A stretch of DNA of 64,000 nt from NCBI GenBank assembly GCA_009746045.1, contig RPFO01001488.1, forward strand, positions 1-64,000, read 5' to 3'. The notes beneath the pieces were generated by a model, which saw only the letters and a list, made by a program, of their open reading frames with translations, ran no database searches and was not told the origin of the DNA. A program made the translations under genes and the position numbers. The stretch is from Mesostigma viride. Its lineage: Eukaryota > Streptophyta > Mesostigmatophyceae > Mesostigmatales > Mesostigmataceae. This document shows, one piece after another, positions 21,954 through 31,918 of the stretch (position 1 is the stretch's first letter; each line of letters begins with the position of its first letter).

Positions 21954-22739
21954 TCAGCAAATGGCCTCACCTAAACCAACGTTGTCGTCAATGTGGTAGC
22001 GATTAAGCTCGTCCCGCTGCGCCTGCTCACGGCCCTCCTGAGAGCCGTCGCCCTCGTGACGCCTCTGGGCCGGCTGTACTACCGCCCCTGCTGGCTGATC
22101 TACGAAGTCGTAGAAGGCGTCGTCGGCTGAGACCTCTCGACCGCCAACCACGTCGACAGTCAAACTTAGCTGGTTTAACTCTCGGCGAGAATGTGGAGTA
22201 TCCCGACTAGTGTAGATGGAGAAGGGATTAAGAGTAATGAAGACACGATCAGCAGCGCCTCTGGTCAACTCTAAGACAGAGTGCGCCAGATTCTGGCACT
22301 CTGCCACCAACGCCTGCGTACTGCCACGAACGATGGCCTCCCGCCTGTCCCGGGCGACCTGCACCACGTTTGGCACGCCGGTGTAGTCGTCCCCAAGGCG
22401 GAGATTGGCGACAAGGTCGTTTATCTCTCGGGCACCCCCGAGGCTTATGGCAATTATCTGCAAAAGCAGAGTGACCACCTGCTCAAACGCGAATGCGTTT
22501 GTGTGGCCAGCCCGCCAAGACGCTGGCAGCCTTCTGATGATTTCCGCGAGGTCCTCGCGAAATCTCAGCAGCTGCTCGGCTGCTCCTCGGACGTACTCGC
22601 CCGGCGCCGACACCGCTCGAATATTTCGGCGCACTTCCTCCGAGTCCTCGTGCCCTCCTGCGGGTACTGGACTGGACGCCGCTACCGTTGCTGCACGCGC
22701 AAAGGTGTTTGTCCTAGCTTCAGAGTCCGAATTCGACAT
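21954..22739 (-). CDS. ORF-X of copia-like element, unknown function
   Basis: A 261-residue ORF starting MSNSDSEARTNTF lies just inside the 5' LTR, upstream of gag. Features visible are a Ser/Ala-rich N-terminus, an Arg/Glu-rich helical region around residues 45-80 (RFREDLAEIIRRLPASW), a hydrophobic helix near residues 85-105 (FEQVVTLLLQIIAISLGGA) and an acidic/Gln-rich tail. No family was recognised. It could be an N-terminal Gag (matrix-like) part separated from the CCHC part, or an added ORF. The frame is open into the LTR upstream, and I chose the first ATG inside the internal region. Its intactness in a young element suggests it is needed for mobility, which is inference. Confidence 0.6.
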   Translation of the reverse strand: MSNSDSEARTNTFARAATVAASSPVPAGGHEDSEEVRRNIRAVSAPGEYVRGAAEQLLRFREDLAEIIRRLPASWRAGHTNAFAFEQVVTLLLQIIAISLGGAREINDLVANLRLGDDYTGVPNVVQVARDRREAIVRGSTQALVAECQNLAHSVLELTRGAADRVFITLNPFSIYTSRDTPHSRRELNQLSLTVDVVGGREVSADDAFYDFVDQPAGAVVQPAQRRHEGDGSQEGREQAQRDELNRYHIDDNVGLGEAIC

Positions 22740-22763
22740 ATCCGTCGACCAGACTGTAATACG

Positions 22764-23407
22764 ATTTAGATGAACGCGGATCAGTGAGTTTCTGGTCTTC
22801 CCAAGATGTGATGAATGGAGCCATGGTTTCAACCAGCGGCTTTTAACCTTTACCACAGTTGCCTCACTACCCTGTGGTCACTAGCCTGAGGCGGCAGTAC
22901 CCACGGACGGTGTTGGGAAAAGACGCTTGGCCACTGCTGTGTCCGAGCCTTTCTAGGTCTCACCATTGCTGCCAGGCCTTGCACGCCTTGGCAGGTCCGC
23001 CACTGTCAATTTCCTTGGTTGCATCAATCCAGGACGTCTGTTCTTCCATGAATGACAGTAACGCTCTGGATTTATCCGTCATGACAAGTACCCGTCCATC
23101 CCAGGCCTGCAGGACTGCCAGTCCTGAAGTCCTGTGACATTCTTGGTACCATCAACCAATATTGACCACAGTACCTCCTAGTGACAGTCGGTCCTGTGAC
23201 ACGTAACGTGTGATGGTTCACCCAACACTGCCACGTGCCCTGTCCCTCACGTGTCCTTAGTCCTGGTACTGCTGTAGCGTCCGGCGGCATTACTTCGGGA
23301 CTTGATAACTCTCAAGTTCCTTGTCCAAATGAGGCGTTTAGCACGGCGTTGGAAAGGCCACTTCAAGTATGACATGCTTAGCATATTGCATCACCAATAT
23401 GCTAACT
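22764..23407 (-). repeat. 5' LTR of copia-like element
   Basis: In element orientation it begins AGTTAGCATATTGG and ends CGTTCATCTAAAT, so it lacks the usual TG...CA ends. It is bounded by the GATGC target duplication on the outside. Confidence 0.9.
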
Positions 23408-23880
23408 GATGCCATGGTTGGAGTATGCTAATCCTGCCATTTTGTGGGCTGAGAAGGTGGTGCAGTTTCAGGATGGGTCGGTGTGGGACGCAACTACGGT
23501 GGTAAAGGGGGGAGAAAGACCAGCCACAGTGTGCTGTTCTACCAATGAGGCTGTCAATGATGGACGAAGGGTTGCAGGTACTCCAGAAAGGGGCCCAGGA
23601 ACCTACCAAGGAGGAGAGACGTGCAGCTCTGCTTAAACATGTGTGGTCTGCCAAGCACACCCTGTCTTATTTAGCCACTTATCCAGTGGACCGCGTCTTT
23701 CTTCTGCATCTGGTGCCCAACTCACCCTTGGATGAGACCCAGGGCCACACGGTGAATGCAGTGAACCCAGCACCAGCCGTCACAGAGGAGGAGCAGAAGC
23801 TACATGATGCCTTACTGGACAGGTTTGCTTCTATCTTTGAGGACAAGATGCCTCATGCAGTATCCCCCTGAATGCCCTAC
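23408..23880 (+). pseudogene. Chromovirus pol, protease part 2 and linker to RT
   Basis: Rejoined with 15236, the protease continues VILGMPWLEYANPAILW, the ILGMPWL signature of Ty3/gypsy proteases. Frame changes follow. The segment HDALLDRFASIFEDKMPH matches the usual linker before RT (a leucine-rich FADVF-like motif). Stops and shifts make it non-functional. Confidence 0.8.
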
Positions 23881-25350
23881 TATCACTCATATGTCATCAA
23901 ACTCATGGATGGTGCCAGGCCTACCTTTGTGCCCATGTACAGGATGGGGCCAGCAGAGATGGCATGCAGAACTGAAGATCATCTTGACTGGATTGTTGGA
24001 GGCTGGGCTCATTCTCCCTGCTAACAGCCCTTTCAGCTCGGGATGTTTGTTGGTTCCCAAGCACGATGGTGGATGGAGGTTGTGCATTGATTTGAGGGGC
24101 CTGAACAAAGTCACGGTGAAGTCCAAGTACCCTTTGCCCAGGATTGATGAACTGTTGGAGAGGACAGCTGGAGCATCTTATTTCACCAAGTTTGACCTCA
24201 GGCATGCCTTCTTGGCAGATCAGGGTAGCCACTGAGGACATTCCCAAAACGGCATTCTCCACACCATGGGGTCAGTTCCAGTGGACAGTGATGCCCATGG
24301 GGGCCTCCAACAGCCCTGCTACTACTATGCAGATGTTTGTGAATGCCATCTTTGGCCACCTGACAGGAAACTCACCGCCCCAAATCTCCCCTGATCTTAG
24401 GAACCCTATAGGTTCAAGGACATTGCCCACCTTTGTGACCCTGCAAGACCTGTGTTCAGGACCTGCGTGGTGGCCTACATGGACGACATCCTGGTGCACT
24501 CAAGGACCTTCAAGGAGCATCTGGAGAACGTGGAGGAGGTTCTGAAGGTCATTCAGCAGTACCACTTGTCCGTCAAGAGGTCTAAGGTGGAGTGGGGGCA
24601 TGAGGTGGGGTTTCTGGGGTACAAGTTGAGTTCCTTGGGTATGACACCTGCTGACAGTGCTAAGATTGCTGCCATCTTGGAGTGGCCTGTGTTGCAGTCT
24701 GCAGTCTGCACATGATGTCAAGTCCTTCCTGGGTATGGTGGGGTGGTACAGGCGCTTTATCCCTGACATGGCTGCCATCTCCACCCCCTTGCTTGATTTG
24801 ATCAAGAAGGATGCTCAGTTTGAGTGGACAGATAGGTGTCAGCAGGCCTTCGACCTGCTCAAGCAGAAGCTCACTACCACTCCTGTGCTGGTAGGACCCA
24901 ATCCAGACCTGATCTGCATTACCAGGTTAGGTCAGATGCCTCTCAAGGCGCCATAGGTGCTGTGCTGATGCAAGACCATGGGTATGGGCCACAGCCAGTA
25001 GAGTACATGTCCAAGACCATGAGCTCAGCTGAGCGCAACTATCCTGTGCATGAACAGGAACTGTTGGGTCTAGTAGTGGCATGTCACAAGTGGGAGCATT
25101 TGCTGAAGGGAGCCCAGTTTTCTGTGGCTAGCAGTGCTACGGATGGGCAGGGGCAAGAGTCTATCACGTTGATGACAGCAGATCATAGGCCCTTGGTGCA
25201 CGTGTTGGAGCAGAACAGGATGAGCAATTAGAGGATGGCTGGATGGATGGAGTATCTGGGGGGGTTTCAACCTTTCTCTGTGCAGTACGTGCCAGGCTCA
25301 TGCAGAATGTGGTGCCAGATGCCCTATCCAGAAGAAGGGACCTGATGGGA
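23881..25350 (+). pseudogene. Chromovirus reverse transcriptase and RNase H
   Basis: Visible RT motifs are [51 protein letters not shown] (motif A), [34 protein letters not shown] and [13 protein letters not shown] (catalytic YMDD). The thumb/connection reads FLGMVGWYRRFIPDMA. RNase H begins RSDASQGAIGAVLMQ, with SSAERNYPVHEQELLGLV and TADHRPLVHVLEQNRMSN. About five frame changes and an in-frame stop (near 25229) break it. An apparent insertion between [11 protein letters not shown] and the YMDD block (about 24370-24450) is also unusual. Confidence 0.9.
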
Positions 25351-25770
25351 GAATTCCATGAAGATTTGGACATCTGTGCTGCTATGGTGTCAGTGGTAGA
25401 GTGTGGTGCTGTCACTAGGGCACAGGCTGCTAGTCAGCAGGCTTCCCAGCTACGTCCTCCCCCTGTAGAAGCTAGTACTAGTTCTGAGATGCTCATTGAC
25501 CAGGGCTCTGTCCCAGGGTTGACAGGCGTCCAGGGGGGGGAGCAGTCACTGCAATGCAGTTCTAAGGGGGGCTCTGTTGGTGGTCAGTCCACTCCCACGA
25601 AGCAGCCAGGTGTAGCTCCCCACACTGAGGGAGTGAGAGGGAGGCCCAGACGGTGGATACTGGAGCCAGGAATGCTGTCCAAGTCCAAGGGATTGGCAGC
25701 TGGGATCAAGGGGAAGTCACGTATGCCTGTGGCTGATGCTCTGTCAATGATCCAAGCATTTAGTCACTGG

Positions 25771-26619
25771 TCACATGCAGGAGGATGAGGTGCTGCAATT
25801 GCAGCCCTTAGGGCCAGACAAACAGCTGGTTTTGCCCAATCCTATGAGCATAGCCCTGCTAGATGTGATCAAGGCTTTCACCAAAACTGAGGACCTGGCT
25901 ACCAGGGCCATCCAAGAGGGCAGTTTTGGGAACAGACCTGTGGAATATTGGGAAGGGGTCCTATATGTCCACACCCAGGACGCTGATCATGTAGTGACCA
26001 GGAAGGTATACGTGCTAGAAATGGCTATTCCTACTGTGTTGCATTGTTTTCATGATGACGTGACTGCGTGCCACCCTGGGTATACCAAGCTCCTCCATGA
26101 GGTGCAGGAGAGGTTTTGGTGGCCTGGTATGTTCCGTGACATAAAAGCCTATGTGTCTACTTGTGATTCCTGCCAACGGAACAAAGTTAGGACTCAGGCT
26201 GCTCCAATCTTTCCTATGGCCATGCCCATTCCCTCGAGACCCTGGATCAGTGTGACCATGGACTTCATATGTGGTTTGCCCATGTCTGATGCTGGCAATG
26301 ACAGAATATTGGTGGTGAACTGGTGATGGACAGGCTTTCCAGAATGTGCCATCTCATCCCCTGTAATGCTCACCTGACGGCTGCCCAGTGTGTGGAGTTA
26401 TTCATGAAGGAGATCTATAGACTGCATGGTATGCCACGAGTGATCATCACAGATCAGGACCCGTTGTGGATGTCTGGGTTCTGGAAGTCCTTCTTTGACA
26501 TCCTGGATACCAAGCTAGCCTTTGGGGTGGCCTACAGGTGTGCCAGCACAGGGGCAGTGAAGAGACTGAACCGTATTGTACGGGAATGTCAAAAGCATTA
26601 CTGTACCCATGACAACAAG
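25771..26619 (+). pseudogene. Chromovirus integrase, N-terminal and core
   Basis: The HHCC zinc finger is seen as HCFHDDVTACHPGY then CDSCQRNK. The core has VTMDFICGLP (first Asp) and VIITDQDPLW (second Asp), with a one-base break near 26325. Where the catalytic glutamate is expected (usual GxTERxNR), the sequence reads TGAVKRLNRIV, Lys instead of Glu, so catalysis should be lost. The gene is cut by the ORF1-only element at 26620. Confidence 0.85.
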
Positions 26620-26806
26620 GGCCGGTGATGCGACGAAAATGGCTGACGGCGGTATGGCTGACGGCGGAGTTCAGATCTTTTGCGTCTGAGCCCCAAATTC
26701 GGTCAGACCACTTGCATTCGATGCGCTTTTTTGAGACGCACATGCCAGTATAATCGGTTACGGCTGAAACGCAGTATTGCCAAAGTTACGCACGTGACAA
26801 GCAGCC

Positions 26807-28159
26807 ATGACGACCCCAAAAGCAAAACGGGGTCTGGAAAAGGAGCTTGCCGGCTCCCAGCCCAACCCACTCGCCATCGTCCTGGCCCAGCCTCCTGGGC
26901 TCGCCAATCCATCGCCAGCAAACCCATCGCCAAGCGCTTCACCTGAACCCAAGAAACCATGCCACGACCACAAATGGCGACAGTGGCTACCCGATAACGA
27001 CCGCTTTTCTTTTCTGCACTGGCTGCAGCTTACCACAGCAGAATGCGCCGCAATCGTGCGTTACTTAGCACAGGAACGCAAGCTCCATGGGTGCACAGGG
27101 CCAATCCCCGACGAGAACCTGGAGAGGTTCTTTAACAGGGAAGACCACCGCCTCGTGATCCTGTGCAGCTTCTTCCAGCTACCCCTGGACCAAATCGCCA
27201 CCAACATCCGCGCCCCAGCCCAGCCTGCGCAGCCGACAGCCACATCGGCTTTCTCCCTCTGCAAGGATGACATCCGAGCAGTGCTGGAGGAGCACGTGAC
27301 CTGGCCGTTGGCCGAGAAGCTGACCTCGCTGAACACGACACTCAACACGGTGGAGGCCCGGGTCTCCAATGTTGAAACCAAGGTCGTCCACAAGCTCCAA
27401 CCCCAGTTTACGGCGCTGCACACCGCGGCACAGGCATCTGAGACGCACGCGGCACTTGTCTCTCGCCTCAACCAGGTGGAGGGCAAGTGCGGCGTGCTCA
27501 TGAAGAAGCTTGAAGCCATCACCGCCCACACCGAGGCCCTTGCCTCACAGGTCCCAAAGATAGCGGAGCAGACGGCCACCATCGCATCCCAGCCACCCCG
27601 GCTGGATGCTGGTGACCTCCCGCCGCTCTCCCATGCGGACCTGCTGCGGACCGCGACCGCCTCCACCACCGACGCCATCGCTACGAAGCTCCAGGAGCTG
27701 GAAGACCTCCGCCAGGCTCAACAACAGGAGGCCACCGACCGCGCCCGCCGCGACTGCCGGGTGGTGCTACGTCGCTTCCCCCAGAAGCCAGGTGAGACGT
27801 CAACCTCCCTTGCCGACGAGCTTAAGGACCAGCTCCTTACCCTCATGGGCCTGGTAGGTGAGGTAGAACTGCGTGGGTGCCACCGCCTTCCCCACTCACG
27901 GGACAAGGCGGCTCCCCCACCAGTCCTGCTCACCTTCCCTTCCCGTGAGGACAAGCAGCGGTTCCTCTCTCGTCGCAAGCGGTTGCACGACCTCACCTGG
28001 ACGCTGGATGACGACCTGACCCCCGCTCAGCAGCAGCAGCGACGTGACCTGTGGCCTGAATACCTCCGCCACAAGCAGGACCCCCAGAAGCCCAAGGTGT
28101 ACTGGAGGGGCGGGGACTTGATGATCAACCACAAGATGTGGACGCCCCCAGCGGGCTAG
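26807..28159 (+). CDS. LINE ORF1-type RNA-binding protein
   Basis: An intact 450-residue ORF. Residues 1-50 are Pro/Ala-rich. Residues about 50-135 are a helical unknown domain (FSFLHWLQLTTAECAAIV). Residues about 150-290 form a long heptad-rich coiled coil (TLNTVEARVSNVETKV). Residues about 305-375 look RRM-like (DCRVVLRRFPQKPGETSTSL, GCHRLPHS, PVLLTFPSREDKQRFLSR). The C-terminus has LTPAQQQQRRDLWPEYL and PKVYWRGGDLMIN, like the L1 ORF1p C-terminal domain. This coiled coil, RRM, CTD order is that of L1-type ORF1 proteins, which trimerise and bind element RNA. The best start is the first ATG after the leader. The frame is clean, in contrast with the surrounding chromovirus, which fits recent insertion. 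Confidence 0.82.
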   Translation: MTTPKAKRGLEKELAGSQPNPLAIVLAQPPGLANPSPANPSPSASPEPKKPCHDHKWRQWLPDNDRFSFLHWLQLTTAECAAIVRYLAQERKLHGCTGPIPDENLERFFNREDHRLVILCSFFQLPLDQIATNIRAPAQPAQPTATSAFSLCKDDIRAVLEEHVTWPLAEKLTSLNTTLNTVEARVSNVETKVVHKLQPQFTALHTAAQASETHAALVSRLNQVEGKCGVLMKKLEAITAHTEALASQVPKIAEQTATIASQPPRLDAGDLPPLSHADLLRTATASTTDAIATKLQELEDLRQAQQQEATDRARRDCRVVLRRFPQKPGETSTSLADELKDQLLTLMGLVGEVELRGCHRLPHSRDKAAPPPVLLTFPSREDKQRFLSRRKRLHDLTWTLDDDLTPAQQQQRRDLWPEYLRHKQDPQKPKVYWRGGDLMINHKMWTPPAG

Positions 28160-28585
28160 AATAGCTTGTAGCCCTAGCTTGACTTCATTGGTAGTCACTG
28201 CCGCCATGGCAGCCATGCTTAGACTGTTTGCCTAGTTGTGCCACCTTACCTAGTTACGTGCACCGCAAACGCACGGTACACAACTAGCCATAGCCCGATA
28301 GCTTAGTCCTTGTACAGCCATGCTACGTCCTGGCTTCGATCAGATTACTTGCCCACGCTCCTTGTTATGATATGCTCACACGGGTCTTATTGCACCCACA
28401 GTATGCCGGATCGTTAGCGTGTCCGTTTAGCTAGCGCGCCCGAATGCAGCTGTGGCATGCCTTTGGCATGAAGGAGACTGGGGGTCTCTGCCCTTTCTCC
28501 TGCATGTTGTGCACACACAGGGATTAAAAGCACTTCGGTGCTCCGTGACTCCCCAACGGGAGCACGTGTTTTAATTAATTAATTA
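28160..28585 (+). other. 3' UTR and TTAA tail of the ORF1-only element
   Basis: Shared with the truncated copy at 11962-12313. A hairpin-prone block AAAGCACTTCGGTGCTCCG precedes CTCCCCAACGGGAGCACG and the tail. These 3' structures are candidates for recognition by the reverse transcriptase supplied in trans. Confidence 0.75.
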
Positions 28586-29110
28586 ATGACAACAAGAAGG
28601 CATGGGACAGGAAGCTTCCTTTCATTGAGTTTGCAATCAACAACTCACCCCTGGCCCCCCACAACATGTCTCCTTTTGTCATCTGTCATGGCCAATGCCC
28701 ACTGACACCGTTTGACCTTGAGTTGCCTGACATGCAGGGATGCTGAGGGCCACTTCAGGAAACGTCTAGCCTCTCTACAACAACTGATAGCATCCTTTCA
28801 GGAAGCTCATAGCATGGTAGCTTCTCAGATGCTGCATGCTCAAAACAAGTACTTGGATCATGCTTGGCAACAGGTGTTGGCTACTCACACTTTTGTAGCC
28901 CCTGGTGACTTGTTGTGGAGGCTAACCGTGTGCTACCTGAAAAGGAGCAATGCAGGAAGCTTCAGCCCTTGTGGCTGGGACCCTTCCCCGTCCTGGAGAC
29001 CTTTCATTATGGGACGGTAGTGCAAGTCCAGGTGCCTTCACACTGGAGGTTAAAGAACAATGTGTTCCACTTGGCTCAGCTCAAGCTGTACAAACGTAAC
29101 ACCTTGCAGG
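28586..29110 (+). pseudogene. Chromovirus integrase C-terminal part
   Basis: It continues the integrase after the insertion: WDRKLPFIEFAINNSPLAPH and MSPFVICHGQCPLTPFDLE match the usual region between the core and the GPY/F module. After frameshifts, LQPLWLGPFPVLETF (GPF motif) and NNVFHLAQLKLYK follow. The GPY/F module is typical of Ty3/gypsy integrases. Confidence 0.85.
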
Positions 29111-29154
29111 GTCGTCTTTCTGCTTCCTTATACCCTTTGAGCTGGATTCTGAGG

Positions 29155-29408
29155 GGGAGAAGATTTATGAAGTGGAGCAGTTGCTAGCTCACAGAGTTAA
29201 GGGCAAGGTTAGGACCAGGCAACTCCAATTCAAGGTGCACTGGAAGGGAGAGTTGGAGTCTACTGCCACATGGTTGTGGTTGTCTGACTTGACTCACTGT
29301 CATACAGTAGTTCAGGCCTACTGCCAACAGCATGGCCTCACTATTCCTACTAATCGGTATAATGATTTGGTGATGTCCACTGCTTCCCTTCATGCATCTC
29401 ATGACTAA
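29155..29408 (+). pseudogene. Chromodomain at the integrase C-terminus
   Basis: The residues EKIYEVEQLLAHRVKGK, LQFKVHWKGELESTATWLW and LSDLTHCHTVVQAY follow the chromodomain pattern (YEVE.IL..R, Y.VKWKG....TWE). This domain directs integration to marked chromatin in chromoviruses. A stop follows at 29408. Confidence 0.85.
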
Positions 29409-29439
29409 TGGATGGTTTCCTGATGCATGCTGTGGTGGT

Positions 29440-30598
29440 TCCAGATGGAGGAGGAGGCCTTTGACACCTGGCTGGGGGTTGACCTCAGGATGGAAGAGGG
29501 TGTTGTGGGGATGCATCCAGAGACGTCCAACCTTCTGGCACAGGTGGAGTCCTTGTTTGACAGTATTGTCAGACGTGACCTGAGGCGGGGTCAGCAGATG
29601 GATGCTATCAATGGGCTTCTCCATGGGATGATTTCCAAGCAGGATAAGCTGTAGTATGAGGTCCTGCAAGAGATGTCCTTGTCTCAGTCACAGGGTGGGG
29701 GTTACACCAGCATGACTCTCAGCTCCAACCTCACTCCCATTGTGCAGATCCCTCGTCATGTGGTACCTGTCAAGAATGTGGTGGCCTATGTGGATCACAG
29801 GAAGTGCACGGGACCCTGTGACCATTGTGATACCTTGTCCAAGGCCATAACTGCTCTCAAAAAGGAGGGAGAGATAGGCTCTGAGGACTTTGTGGAGGAG
29901 GTCTTATCCCAGCTGCACCCTCTCCTGTATGAGATTGGCTCTCCTTTTGTGGCTCATCTGCTGCACAGGATGTTTGCTTTGGAGCCCACTCCTGAGCTTG
30001 ACAGGAGGCCTGCTGAGGGACAGGACCTGATGGCAGCCTTGCCTGAGGCTTTGAACTTAGGAGGCTTTCAGCCAGTTCCAACCAGTGGGCAAGTGGAAAG
30101 CCTCTTATCTGGAGCTGCTGGAGCTGTCTATTCAGCAGGGCGACTTTGACTTGGCTCCTTCTCAGTCCTGCTCTGTCAGAGGATGTTTCCCCTTGGAGAC
30201 CTCCAACCTGTTCTGCCACTTGGGAATGCCCAGGTTTACTGTGGAGCTCAAGACTCGTCTGACGCCCTTAAGGGTTCTGGTACCCCTGCCAGGTGCTAGG
30301 TGGCCTGTGGTCAAGGCCTTTCTGCAGTTCTGGTGGGCGTACAGGTCGTGGGTGAGCAGGCACAAGACATCCTCTCAGTGGGTCTTGGACCCTGAGTGTC
30401 AGTCTGTGGTCACTCTTTCTTACCCATGCAGGGTCCTGCAGCCGCTATGCTGCCCAGATGGTGAAGGGAGCTGCTGAGACTTGTATGGTGGTGCAGGTCA
30501 GCAAGAACTGGTCTGAGCTAGCTCACATGGTGGAGCAGTTCCCAGTCTTTGGGCCCAAGGGCAGGGATGGCCAGAATGGGGGATGGTACAGCCTGTGA
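29440..30598 (+). pseudogene. Additional ORF between pol and 3' LTR, unknown
   Basis: After the chromodomain stop the DNA stays coding-like on the same strand. A short piece, EEEAFDTWLGVDLRMEEG, ends at 29654. A longer piece starts MSLSQSQGGGYTS at 29673 and, with shifts near 30090 and 30440, runs through WKASYLELLELSIQQGDFDL and WPVVKAFLQFWWAYRSW to YSL at 30598. A CTGPCDHCDTL motif could bind metal, though the spacing fits no family I know. No signal peptide or transmembrane helix is obvious, so an envelope-like role is not supported. It may be an accessory ORF of this chromovirus lineage. Confidence 0.5.
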
Positions 30599-30970
30599 GA
30601 AGATGGGCTTGGAAGAAGGTTTGGGATAAGGTGGAAGCAAGGAAGGGTTTTGGACTGTGGTGTGAGGGGGGGATTCCAGGATGGATGATGGGGGAGGCTC
30701 CAGTCCAGTTTTGATGTTCCAGTCCAGAGCTCCAGTTCCAGGATGCTGAAGAGTTGCCTTTCAGTGTTGCTGTGTTTGATGGTTTCCAGAGGTAGACTAA
30801 GGTGTGATTATTCTCTTCTGAGGACTTGAGACTAGATGTTTATGAGATAGGAGGCCCTGGTTACAGGGATGTAAAAACCCATCTGCTTTTCCCAAGAGAT
30901 GGTGGATTTCTGTTAAGTGTTACTTCTCCTCAACGGATCAGTAGTGGTTTGTGGAACTGGGGGTTCCAAT

Positions 30971-30985
30971 CTTGAGGGGGAGATA
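30971..30985 (+). other. Polypurine tract of chromovirus
   Basis: CTTGAGGGGGAGATA directly precedes the TGTAAC start of the 3' LTR. It is the expected plus-strand primer site. Confidence 0.85.
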
Positions 30986-31706
30986 TGTAACAAGCAAAAA
31001 TGATTTGTTGTTACATCCTTTGTTTTGTGAACGTTTGGCGTTTAGTTGAGGACTTTGGATCAGTGTTGAGAAAGTTATGAGATTTCTAAGACGGTGGTAC
31101 TTGGGACTTGGACTGTGTCAACTGACTGTCAGGAGCCCTCATTGGTCGTGGCCTGATCCACGTGGGGTTATAGTTCGTTGGTCAGTACTACCAAGTCTTA
31201 AATGATCCTTTGGGACTTTAGTGCTTACTACAGATCTGGGATCTCACGAAGAGATTCTGCCAGGCTAGTTGTGGTGTTGTTCTGTTTTGTGTGACTAGGA
31301 TGGATACGAAGATCTTGTTGAGAATTCCATGATTCTGATTGGTTCCCTTCAGGCTAAGGTTGCGGCTAGCTCGACGATCACGTCGATATCATGGACGTAG
31401 GGTTGCCATTGTCACTACGTTGGTTTTGATCCATCATGCATGGTATAATAAAGCTCGTCTTTGTACGTTGTCCATTCGTAAAGCTCTTTGGTACTAGACT
31501 ACTTGCAGTTCCACAGAAGGCGTCTAGGGCACACGCTTGTCGTTGTGTCTACAAGGGGTTGTGGTTCCTTTAATCACGTCGCTGTGGAATCTTCACCTCA
31601 ACGTTGCCTGGATACTTGAAGTTCTGTGACCCAAGAAAGCAACCCAGGTAAAAGATCTTTCGTATTGGACTAAGGACGATGTTGATGATCATTTTTAGTC
31701 GTTACA
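30986..31706 (+). repeat. 3' LTR of chromovirus
   Basis: 721 bp, TGTAAC...GTTACA, followed by the target duplication GCTAC (31707-31711). Confidence 0.95.
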
Positions 31707-31711
31707 GCTAC

Positions 31712-31918
31712 GAAGTAGTATCATTTACTCATCGTCTTTAAGATTCGCTCAGTTTCTCTGCATTTCGCGAGCTATCTTTTTCTATGTACTCTGCCTGAAA
31801 GCACGTCGCCATGGCCAGCTCCGGTAGGGGTGCGCGCCCCGTGCACCACTTTTTCACGGTACGGACGGGTACCATGAATTTTTCGGCGCCAAAAATATTC
31901 GCGCCGGGACCGTCCCCT
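31712..31918. other. Flank with repeat-like GC-rich block
   Basis: No gene seen. CACGTCGCCATGGCCASCTCC followed by GTGCGCGC...GTGCACCAC (31801-31850) also occurs inside the Mutator-like element near 13941-13985, so it is a dispersed repeat. Confidence 0.5.

Larger units (their letters stand above)
15237..23407 (-). mobile_element. Complete Ty1/copia-like retrotransposon
   Basis: Two 644-bp LTRs (15237-15880 and 22764-23407) flank minus-strand ORFs in the order ORF-X, gag, pol. A 5-bp target duplication GATGC (15232-15236 and 23408-23412) lies in the conserved protease sequence of the host chromovirus. The LTRs differ at only three positions by eye, so this is much younger than its host. RT and RNase H are of the copia type, yet protease follows integrase. 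Confidence 0.93.
26620..28585 (+). mobile_element. Complete ORF1-only LINE-like element (HAL1-like)
   Basis: A 1,966-bp insertion with an 11-bp target duplication ATGACAACAAG (26609-26619 and 28586-28596). It has a 187-nt 5' leader with a duplicated ATGGCTGACGGCGG, one ORF (26807-28159), a 3' UTR of about 410 nt and a TTAATTAATTAATTAA tail. There is no endonuclease or RT. Removing it rejoins the host integrase as THDNKKAWDRKLPFIEF. HAL1 in mammals is a known precedent of ORF1-only LINE derivatives. Confidence 0.88.
9978..31706 (+). mobile_element. Full-length chromovirus (Ty3/gypsy) carrying four nested insertions
   Basis: Two 721-bp LTRs (9978-10698 and 30986-31706), TGTAAC...GTTACA termini, and a perfect 5-bp target duplication GCTAC (9973-9977 and 31707-31711) define the element. 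Inside are a tRNA-iMet-type primer site, gag with a CCHC knuckle, protease, RT, RNase H, integrase with GPF-like region, chromodomain, an extra 3' ORF and a polypurine tract. The order PR-RT-RH-INT-chromodomain is that of chromoviruses. Four younger elements sit inside it. By eye the LTRs differ by about ten substitutions and three small indels, and most coding frames are broken, so this copy is dead. Confidence 0.95.

Noticed and set aside
29673..30598. Envelope gene of the chromovirus
   Set aside because: No signal peptide, transmembrane helix or cleavage site can be seen; kept only as an unknown ORF.
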